Origin: Patescibacteria group bacterium | GTDB lineage: Bacteria; Patescibacteriota; Microgenomatia; Levybacterales; UBA12049 | Assembly: GCA_018900295.1 (NCBI GenBank) | Contig: JAHIGH010000161.1 | Coordinates: 1-6,342, forward strand | Reading direction: 5' to 3' | Length of the DNA stretch: 6,342 nt | In this document: one piece after another, positions 1 to 5,867 of the stretch | How the letters are laid out: each line of letters begins with the position of its first letter | Position numbering within the stretch: the stretch's first letter is position 1 | The notes under the pieces: generated by a model | What the model saw: only the letters and a program-made list of their open reading frames with translations | What the model was told of the DNA's origin: nothing | Databases searched by the model: none | Position numbers and translations under genes: made by a program

Positions 1-1
1 A

Positions 2-115
2 CAAATAACTGACGCTAGAATCTTAAATACGCTGACGAATGAAGAAATTATTCTCCGATCCGAGATATCCACAGAAACTGAGGAAATATTAAAAATGCTT
101 TCATTGTCGCACTAA
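2..115 (+). CDS. C-terminal tail of a possible plus-strand gene, unidentified (5' end outside window)
   Basis: One plus-strand frame is open from the window edge for 37 codons and ends at a TAA at 113-115. The encoded tail is rich in Glu, Ile, Leu, Thr and Lys (for example LTNEEIILRSEIS and TETEEILKML), as expected of an amphipathic helical C-terminus. The other two plus frames close within the first 15 bases. A plausible hairpin terminator follows 5 nt after the stop, which supports a real gene end converging on the protease gene. I do not recognise the family, and 37 codons is too short to name one. The antisense frame is also open across much of this stretch, so chance openness in an AT-rich region is not excluded. 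Confidence 0.42.
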   Translation, partial: QITDARILNTLTNEEIILRSEISTETEEILKMLSLSH

Positions 116-120
116 TTTAG

Positions 121-148
121 CCCGTTTTGAACAAGTCGGGAGGTTTTT
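121..148 (+). terminator. Candidate rho-independent terminator of the plus-strand tail
   Basis: CCCG (121-124) pairs with CGGG (137-140). Inside it, after one T-T mismatch, TTT pairs with AAG (one wobble) around a GAAC tetraloop. A run of five T (144-148) starts three bases after the stem. It lies just after the plus-strand stop at 113-115. On the minus strand the hairpin is followed by CTAAATTAG and not a U-run, so it would not terminate the protease transcript well. The stem is short and interrupted, hence moderate confidence. Confidence 0.4.
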
Positions 149-160
149 ACACAAACCGGC

Positions 161-192
161 AAACTTTTGTTCTAACGCCGCCTAAAAAGTTT
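161..192. repeat. Short inverted repeat in the convergent intergenic gap
   Basis: AAACTTTT (161-168) and AAAAGTTT (185-192) are perfect 8-base inverted arms around a 16-base GC-richer loop containing ACGCCGCC. The repeat sits about 40 bases beyond the protease stop codon and could form a hairpin in the 3' end of its mRNA. There is no U-tract after it on either strand, so I do not call it a terminator. It may be an mRNA-stabilising hairpin or a chance palindrome in AT-rich sequence. Confidence 0.3.
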
Positions 193-234
193 AATAGATT
201 CGCCATAGCGCACAGAATGGGTGAGTGTGAAGGC

Positions 235-3200
235 TTATCTTGGCGTTCTGAAGGACTGAATCAGAGAAGAAAATTCAGTCCCTGCGGCATTTTTAGAATA
301 CACTCGATAGTAGTATGTAGTATTCTTTTTTAATCCAGAGATAGTAACAGCATGGCTTGCAATAAACGAGGAATCTAGCGGCGTGGAGAGGTTTAGGTTG
401 TTGGATCGTGTTCCATATGTAACCCTACTTGTGCCAGGAACTGAGGTGAGCCAGGTAATTTTTGCATTATTTGCTGTAATATTTGTGGCCAGGACATTAC
501 TGATCGTTAACGAAGTGGGTGTAGGGGAAGGTGTTGGAGGTATGGGTGTTGAAGTGGGTATTGAGGTAGGCACAGGTGTAATTGTAACGGATGAATTTGA
601 AAGATTACCGGTTCTGGCAGAATCATGTCCAAACATCGGCCAGTCTTTTTGAGCAGGAGTTGTTCCAATAACAGGAAGTTCCCACAAATAAAGGGAGGAA
701 ATTTTGTCTTTGCCAAATTGCGGCGCCCTGTATACTGCGTATTCGGTCATTCCATTATTATCTACATCCGCAAAAACTCCCGGGGACTGAAAATAATGTC
801 TATCATCAGGAAAATTTCTTTGCCAGTAATACTGGCCGCTATTGGTCACAACCGCAATGTTTCTATAATTTACAGATGATATTTCCAAATTTCCATCTCC
901 ATTTACATCACTTATTGCGGGAGCAGCTTGCGCAGGGAATCCCAGAGATGCTTCAGTAAATTTAGTACCAACCGAATCAAATGAGTATATACCGGTTGCC
1001 CCTATCATAACTTCGTCTTTACTATTGTTGTCAAGATCTGCGATAGAAGGAGAGTGAAGTCTGGAATCCATCCAATTTATATTTCCTGCTTGTCTTGGCC
1101 AGCCGGATAATACGATTCCATCTTTTTTCCATCCGTACAGACGTGATTTACATCCGCTTCCAAAACAATTAAATTGAGCAAGGGCGAAGACTTCACGAGT
1201 GCCATCACCGTCTATGTCTCCAAATGCTCCTGGGCTTTTAAATACCATATCAAATCCTGCGCTTCCCTCGCTTGCAGTTGATAGTGGGGCTAAATAAGGC
1301 CAGCCCGGTAAAAGATTCCCATTGTTGTCAAATAAATAAAAACTTCTATTGTATCCAAACCCCAATTCTATTTTGCCATCGTTATCCATATCGGAACTTG
1401 ATAAAGAGGGATAGCAACTGAAGTCGAGAGTAGTAATTGAGAGTGTATGGGTTTTTGGGAATCCTGCTAATTCGGCTCCGTTTAATTGTATAGCGTGTAG
1501 CTTGAATGTCGCGGTTTTATCTGTGGTATTAAAACTATCCAGATTCATGACTACCAATTCTTTTTTTCCATCTCCGTTTAGATCAACAATTATAGGAGTT
1601 CTATCTTCATTAAGTGAATTGCTCCCGCCAGAAACAATCTGTTTGGGCCACCCTGTATAATTTGTTCCATCGTTTTTAATAATGTATGTTTTAATTCCGG
1701 TTGCGGCGATAATTTCTTTTTTACCGTCATTGTCAATATCATTAACATTAACAGTCCAATGTGATGAATAATCGCTTGAAAGAAAAGAGAAAGGAAATCC
1801 CGGAGCAGACGTGCCGTCTTTCTTAAATACATGTATTTTTCCGGCATTTTTTGTTGTCTCAAGCGCAATAATTTCTTTTGATCCATCACCATCCAGATCA
1901 GAAAGAACCGGCACGACATAATTATACCCATCGTCGCGCCCGGGTATATATTTTGGCCAATTGCTTACCATATCTTTATCAACACTCACTTGGTAGAGGT
2001 ATTCTGCCGTTTTGCCATTGGTAGCGTTTACTGTAAGACGAAGGGTATAGATACGATCGCTTGTAAGACTTGAGGTGTTCCATGTTGCCAATTGATCGCT
2101 GGTAACCGGTATTGTCCCGTTATTTTTGAGAATTATACCTTCCGTTGTCCAGCTTACGGGGACAGATCCATTGCCCCACTCGATTTTGTAACTGCCAAAG
2201 ATTAGCGCATTTTTTACTTGAGCAGTTCCCATAATATCAAGTGTTCCTTTTGATACGAATCCAATAGGGAATTGTATTGCCGCGTCAAAATTATCGACTG
2301 TCAGGTCATAGATCTGGAATTGATATGATTTGTCATCTGTGTCTGTTGCCGTAAGACGAATTGTATATAAGCCATCCGAATAGTCGGCTATGTTAATAGT
2401 TGCAAGTACGCCATTATTTACTTGAGTAGAGGACTGGCTGGCAAGCGTCCAACTTGCCGGGGATCTTCCTGCGCCAACTTCTATTTTGTAATTAGCAAAA
2501 TTCCCACCTGCTGCGCTTCCGATAACCTGCAGTTCTGAGACGTTTATCAAGCTGCGACTTTTAGGACTTGTGATGATTGGTGTAAGGGGTTTTTCGGATG
2601 ATAAACTTGAAATGGCATTTCCGGCGTTTATTCTTCCATATCCAAAGTATTTATCCTTTCCTGACGTGCCAAGGTCTACCGCGCTCATACGGAGTATTTG
2701 TCTTATTTCTTCATTGTTGAGTGCAGGATTTTTTGCCAGGAGCAGGGCAGCAAGGCCGGCTACATGCGGAGCCGCCATAGAGGTGCCTGATACGCGGCAG
2801 TAATTTGTTCCAACGGTTCTAACCGATGTGCACATGGGATTGGTAGTTGCACGAGTCGAGAGGACATCAACACCCGGAGCAGCGACATCTATTTTTTCTC
2901 CCCAGTTGGAGAAAGAAGCTTTAATGTCATTCGGATCAGACGCAGCGACTGTAATGGCGTAATCAGCTGAAGCAGGTGAATAATTCAGTGCATCTGCATT
3001 GCTATTACCCGACGCAACTACTATTATCATATTTCGGTCGTGCTCATATTTTATCGCATCATCCAGAGCTGTACTGTAGTAGTTGCCTCCCCAGCTATTT
3101 GACGATATTCTTGCTCCCATATCAGCGGCATATTGCAAGGCTTTAATTGCATTTGAGGTGGCACCGCTTCCGCTGCTATTGAGAAATTTCAGAGCCATTA

Positions 3201-4155
3201 TTTTACTTGTCCAATTTACTCCAACAACTCCTACTTCATTATTGCCAATTGCGGCAATGGTTCCTGCCGTGTGGGTTCCATGACCATAATCGTCCATCGG
3301 GTCATTGTCGTTATTGGCAAAATCCCATCCGTAATAATCATCCACATAACCGTTGCCGTCATCATCTATGCCATTGCCGGGGGTTTCAGCTGTATTTACC
3401 CACATATTAGAAGAAAGGTCTTCGTGATTGCGGTCAACACCAGTATCAATATCTGCCACAATGATTGATGATGATCCTGTTGTTTGATCCCAGGCAGCTT
3501 CCATGTTTATTTTCTTTAAACCCCACAAATCCGGATATGATTGTCCCCAGGAACCAGTGGAAGAATAATAAGGATCATTCGGAACATTCATGGTTGTTAC
3601 AATGAAATTCGGTTCTACTGTTTCGATGTCTTTGTCAGCGCGTAATCTTGCGATATTTTCTTGGTATTCCAGAGCTTGAGGATTATCGCTTTTTAATACG
3701 CCTTTCTCGCGATCGAATTTTCCTGAAATTTTTTCTTCTTTACCTTCAAGGGTTACGACATACCAAGAGAATATATCCGCGTCAGTATTTGCTTTTTTCC
3801 CAGCTTTGCTAATTTTTTCAAAACGTTTAATTTTTTGCTGTTTGCTAATTTCATCAAGCGCAGAAATTCCCGTGTTTTGTATGTTACCTTCTTTTATTTT
3901 GTTTTTTGAAGATTTTTTAACTTTAATAAGAAATTCATTGGATACGAATTCTGAATCATTATTTGTTTTTTTTTCTTCCTGTTTTATAATTTTCTCTTGA
4001 GCCTTGGCTCGTTGAAACTGAGGTTGACTACCGATAGATAATATTATTATGGGAAGTATTAGAAGAGTTATGAATGTTCCCATCATCATTACGAAGCCTT
4101 TTGGCGTAAAGGGTTGATTAATACATTGCCGATAACTTCGGATAATTTTCTTCAT
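235..4155 (-). CDS. Exported subtilisin-family (S8) serine protease with Ig-like repeats, FG-GAP/VCBS beta-propeller and FnIII-like C-terminus
   Basis: This 1306-residue protein is a secreted or surface-tethered endopeptidase. A basic N-region is followed by a hydrophobic segment (about 21-42) and a possible signal peptidase site AKA|Q at 50-53. Residues 71-187 resemble an I9 propeptide ending in VEPNF, cleaved by autoprocessing in relatives. The S8 domain (about 208-515) keeps Asp237 (DIDTGVD), His292 (GHGTHTAGT), oxyanion Asn384 (ASGNS) and Ser459 (GTSMAAPHVAG), plus an Asp/Asn-rich calcium loop at 260-273. Two related Ig-like domains follow (526-620, 627-725). An eight-repeat propeller (731-1183) alternates DxDxDG calcium loops with G[WF]P motifs and closes with DWPMFGHD. 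A Pro/Thr/Ser linker (1188-1216) leads to an FnIII or purple-acid-phosphatase-N-like domain ending at the stop. No LPXTG, S-layer or type IX sorting signal is seen. The ATG at 4155 is chosen because it precedes the signal segment and sits correctly under the promoter. Substrates are unknown. Family and catalytic competence are very likely. Confidence 0.95.
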   Translation of the reverse strand: MKKIIRSYRQCINQPFTPKGFVMMMGTFITLLILPIIILSIGSQPQFQRAKAQEKIIKQEEKKTNNDSEFVSNEFLIKVKKSSKNKIKEGNIQNTGISALDEISKQQKIKRFEKISKAGKKANTDADIFSWYVVTLEGKEEKISGKFDREKGVLKSDNPQALEYQENIARLRADKDIETVEPNFIVTTMNVPNDPYYSSTGSWGQSYPDLWGLKKINMEAAWDQTTGSSSIIVADIDTGVDRNHEDLSSNMWVNTAETPGNGIDDDGNGYVDDYYGWDFANNDNDPMDDYGHGTHTAGTIAAIGNNEVGVVGVNWTSKIMALKFLNSSGSGATSNAIKALQYAADMGARISSNSWGGNYYSTALDDAIKYEHDRNMIIVVASGNSNADALNYSPASADYAITVAASDPNDIKASFSNWGEKIDVAAPGVDVLSTRATTNPMCTSVRTVGTNYCRVSGTSMAAPHVAGLAALLLAKNPALNNEEIRQILRMSAVDLGTSGKDKYFGYGRINAGNAISSLSSEKPLTPIITSPKSRSLINVSELQVIGSAAGGNFANYKIEVGAGRSPASWTLASQSSTQVNNGVLATINIADYSDGLYTIRLTATDTDDKSYQFQIYDLTVDNFDAAIQFPIGFVSKGTLDIMGTAQVKNALIFGSYKIEWGNGSVPVSWTTEGIILKNNGTIPVTSDQLATWNTSSLTSDRIYTLRLTVNATNGKTAEYLYQVSVDKDMVSNWPKYIPGRDDGYNYVVPVLSDLDGDGSKEIIALETTKNAGKIHVFKKDGTSAPGFPFSFLSSDYSSHWTVNVNDIDNDGKKEIIAATGIKTYIIKNDGTNYTGWPKQIVSGGSNSLNEDRTPIIVDLNGDGKKELVVMNLDSFNTTDKTATFKLHAIQLNGAELAGFPKTHTLSITTLDFSCYPSLSSSDMDNDGKIELGFGYNRSFYLFDNNGNLLPGWPYLAPLSTASEGSAGFDMVFKSPGAFGDIDGDGTREVFALAQFNCFGSGCKSRLYGWKKDGIVLSGWPRQAGNINWMDSRLHSPSIADLDNNSKDEVMIGATGIYSFDSVGTKFTEASLGFPAQAAPAISDVNGDGNLEISSVNYRNIAVVTNSGQYYWQRNFPDDRHYFQSPGVFADVDNNGMTEYAVYRAPQFGKDKISSLYLWELPVIGTTPAQKDWPMFGHDSARTGNLSNSSVTITPVPTSIPTSTPIPPTPSPTPTSLTISNVLATNITANNAKITWLTSVPGTSRVTYGTRSNNLNLSTPLDSSFIASHAVTISGLKKNTTYYYRVYSKNAAGTEFSSLIQSFRTPR
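607..1965 (-). repeat. Eight FG-GAP/VCBS-type repeats (beta-propeller) inside the protease
   Basis: Calcium-loop motifs start at residues 753 (DLDGDG), 806 (DIDNDG), 858 (DLNGDG), 922 (DMDNDG), 980 (DIDGDG), 1040 (DLDNNS, degenerate), 1083 (DVNGDG) and 1130 (DVDNNG). Most are followed by a [KR]xE[IVLF] strand. Eight aromatic-Pro motifs are interleaved: NWP 732, GFP 786, GWP 835, GFP 898, GWP 951, GWP 1018, GFP 1072 and DWP 1171. This periodicity of about 45-60 residues is typical of integrin-alpha-like propellers that bind calcium and mediate adhesion or carbohydrate/protein contacts. Whether it folds as seven or eight blades cannot be read from the sequence. Confidence 0.85.
1981..2580 (-). 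repeat. Tandem pair of related Ig-like domains inside the protease
   Basis: Residues 526-620 and 627-725 share an order of motifs: a hydrophobic start (IITSP / IQFPI), then YKIEVGAG..P.SWT at 556-570 matched by YKIEWGNG..P.SWT at 656-670, then a conserved N-G pair, then LYTIRLTATD (596-605) matched by IYTLRLTVNA (702-711). They are diverged copies of one beta-sandwich module, probably a spacer between protease and propeller. The copies share little DNA identity at a glance, so the duplication is old. Confidence 0.75.
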
Positions 4156-4164
4156 CTAAATATT

Positions 4165-4193
4165 AGATTAAATAATACTTACAGTGTTGTCAA
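4165..4193 (-). promoter_or_regulatory. Sigma70-type promoter of the protease gene, near-leaderless
   Basis: On the minus strand a perfect -35 TTGACA (4188-4193) is followed after exactly 17 bases by TAATCT (4165-4170), a weak -10 matching TATAAT at three of six positions. Seven bases further on puts the transcript start within about two bases of the protease ATG (4153-4155). The sequence before that ATG (TAATATTTAG) has no Shine-Dalgarno. The two observations agree and suggest a leaderless or nearly leaderless mRNA. The promoter fills the 52-nt gap after the MurF-like gene, so the protease can be transcribed separately from the upstream operon. No clear terminator for that operon is visible in the gap. 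Confidence 0.6.
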
Positions 4194-4207
4194 GGGGGAA
4201 GCTTTTT

Positions 4208-5377
4208 TTAACAGAGCAACCGCTTTTTGATGATTGCGTTTTTTATTCCCAAATAATTTGCTATATATATCGCGGGGAGAATGTATTCGATCTTGTGCTC
4301 TTTTAATTTATTGACAATTAAATGCATTGATTTGTCGTTCATTATCACGTCAAAGGCAATCGTGTTTGATTTTTGCCTAATATTGTACGCAGTTATGGAA
4401 TGATTGTTCGTACTATTTATTGTAATATCTGCAGGGAATGTCAGATAATTATAAATCGCTTTATTTTTTCTTGTTGTCTGATACAGCCAATAAGCATTTT
4501 TATCTCTCCCGTTAAATAAAGCGATACCATTTTGAGGTAAAGAATTGACTAATTGATTCGCGTATAATTTCTCGTTATTAATTCCGGTGATTATGATTAT
4601 TTTGGGTGACAGCATCCGGCTTATTCTCCCAATTTCATCCTGATTATTCGCTTTTATGCCGGTGATAACCATATCTATCTCACTTGTTAATTTACGTGAA
4701 AGAGCATTTGCTATACCTAAAACAGTACTCTCTGACTCTCTTAATTTTAAAATCTTATATTCTATGCCCAAAATATGTACCAGGCTTTTTTTCGTCTCTC
4801 TAACGCCATAATTTCCCAAAACTATTATTGTTAGTAAACTTTTGTGATTTTTTATTTTCTTAAGGGCTTTTTCTGTCCGGATATCAATATAAATTTCTAT
4901 CGGGAAGGATATTAAGAAAACAAAAAAGCCAATAAAAGAAATTAAGGTAAAATCCAAAATCAGCAACCATAAAAATCTGTCTACCAATGGAATAGAGAAT
5001 ATTAAAAATGTATTGAAGAGTGAAAAAGTAATAATAAAAATATTTCTAAATGTTAGTGTTGGTTTTTTTAATTCATTTTTATAAATTTCTTTTAAGACTA
5101 TAAAGAATTGGAAAAAAAATGCGAGACTTATTAATTGTTGATAATATATCAGAAAATTATCTGCTTTTACAACGTAAAAAAATAACGATAAGAGAATAAG
5201 TTTGTAGAAGAAAAGAAGATGTTCATATATATTTCTAATTACAATTTCGTTTTTAAGATTTGTTATAAATGAGGCGGTATTGTAATCATTCTTCTGCCAT
5301 ACCCAAACCCAGTAGAAAATATTTCTAATTATCCATAAAAAAAATATACTGCTAGTAAGAATGTAAAGTGAGTCCAT
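4208..5377 (-). CDS. Membrane-anchored MurF-like protein, catalytically degenerate and lacking the ligase C-terminal domain
   Basis: The first 165 or so of 389 residues form about five hydrophobic helices (near 5-27, 52-70, 78-97, 112-130, 135-163). The rest follows the MurF central ATPase domain in order: hydrophobic strand then GNYGVRETKKSL at 188-199 (usual G-x-x-G-K-[TS] P-loop), EIDMVITG at 233-240 (usual V-E-M-G), SPKIIIITGINNEKL at 257-271 (usual ITGIxxxHL), LPQNGIALFNG at 280-290, and YILPAIYIANYLGI at 365-378. P-loop Lys and Thr are Val and Arg, the catalytic Glu is Thr, and the His is Lys. About a dozen residues normally following that His are absent. The protein stops after the central domain, so the ligase C-terminal domain (about 130 residues) is missing. 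Membrane helices ahead of MurF-like domains are known in CPR bacteria. The start overlaps the HAD gene by 26 nt with no Shine-Dalgarno, implying coupling. MurF activity is very unlikely. The role may be regulatory or scaffolding, or this may be a decaying gene. Confidence 0.78.
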   Translation of the reverse strand: MDSLYILTSSIFFLWIIRNIFYWVWVWQKNDYNTASFITNLKNEIVIRNIYEHLLFFYKLILLSLFFYVVKADNFLIYYQQLISLAFFFQFFIVLKEIYKNELKKPTLTFRNIFIITFSLFNTFLIFSIPLVDRFLWLLILDFTLISFIGFFVFLISFPIEIYIDIRTEKALKKIKNHKSLLTIIVLGNYGVRETKKSLVHILGIEYKILKLRESESTVLGIANALSRKLTSEIDMVITGIKANNQDEIGRISRMLSPKIIIITGINNEKLYANQLVNSLPQNGIALFNGRDKNAYWLYQTTRKNKAIYNYLTFPADITINSTNNHSITAYNIRQKSNTIAFDVIMNDKSMHLIVNKLKEHKIEYILPAIYIANYLGIKNAIIKKRLLC

Positions 5378-5867
5378 GTTTTTTATCGATTAGTGGGATT
5401 ATTCCTGACAAATTATACATGACAGCATCCGGCATAAAATCAGGAATGGGTTTTTGGTTTTGCGCATAAACTCCGCGCTTTATCCAAATTGTAAAAATAT
5501 CGGGATTTTCTTTCTTCATCAAGGAAAGTATAAATAATTTATCCTCCGCAATATAAAGCTGTATGTTTTTATATTTTTCAATGATCGTTTTTATTTTTTC
5601 TTCTTTTTCCGATTCAATATATATATGTTCTTTTTGAAAAAAATGATCGATTTTTGTTACTTTTAATTTTGAGTTTTGGAGATCTTTATCTCCTTGTGAA
5701 AATATACCCAGTTCCAGGTTTTTTGAAAGATTTGCGAGTACACTTGGCACCTCTTCGTATAAGGAATACTTCGTAAAATTAGTTTTCTTAAAAAGCGCCG
5801 TGTCGAAAAGGGTATAGTCTATGTCAAAAAAAATGATTGGTTTATTTAATGACTGCATTATTTTCAT
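5352..5867 (-). CDS. Small capless HAD-superfamily protein, probable phosphatase
   Basis: This 171-residue Rossmann-like protein carries HAD motif I at 13-19 (FFDIDYT, nucleophile Asp15 and acid/base Asp17), motif II Ser57 in GIFSQGD, a Lys candidate for motif III at 91 or 93, and a motif IV region YIAEDKLF at 105-112 with Asp109 as the likely Mg ligand. The usual second acidic residue a few positions later is not obvious. No cap insertion is present and no membrane segment is seen. Family knowledge suggests Mg-dependent phosphate-ester hydrolysis through an aspartyl-phosphate, but the substrate is unknown. It overlaps the GlmU-like gene upstream and the MurF-like gene downstream by 26 nt each, so a role near sugar-phosphate or cell-wall precursor metabolism is inferred from context. 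ATG at 5867 is preferred because CAGG lies 5 nt upstream; a second ATG at 5858 lacks such a site. Confidence 0.82.
   Translation of the reverse strand: MKIMQSLNKPIIFFDIDYTLFDTALFKKTNFTKYSLYEEVPSVLANLSKNLELGIFSQGDKDLQNSKLKVTKIDHFFQKEHIYIESEKEEKIKTIIEKYKNIQLYIAEDKLFILSLMKKENPDIFTIWIKRGVYAQNQKPIPDFMPDAVMYNLSGIIPLIDKKHGLTLHSY

Noticed and set aside
168..190. Integron attC-like core (GTTCTAAC...GTTAGAAC-type palindrome)
   Set aside because: The core sites do not match the R-Y-Y-Y-A-A-C / G-T-T-R-R-R-Y consensus at the end positions, there is no paired imperfect palindrome of the right size, and no cassette is present.
127..333. Plus-strand frame of 68 codons spanning the intergenic gap and the protease 3' end
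   Set aside because: It starts inside the candidate terminator hairpin, has no ribosome binding site, and about half of it lies antisense to the clearly coding FnIII-like domain.
383..652. Plus-strand open frame giving a Gly/Val/Glu-rich protein of about 89 residues
   Set aside because: It is the antisense of the protease's Pro/Thr/Ser linker: complementing ACN/CCN codons yields the Gly/Val pattern. It has no support of its own.
1590..1931. Minus-strand 113-codon frame within the protease
   Set aside because: Same-strand out-of-frame reading of the propeller repeats, where the main frame shows clear DxDxDG motifs. The composition is not protein-like in conserved motifs.
4129..4141. CCGA/TCGG hairpin near the start of the protease coding region
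   Set aside because: Only four base pairs with a 5-base loop, inside coding sequence. Not enough to call a regulatory element.
4203..4209. Run of seven T as a plus-strand terminator tail
   Set aside because: No stem precedes it on the plus strand and no plus-strand gene leads into it. It is part of the stop-codon region of the MurF-like gene on the minus strand.
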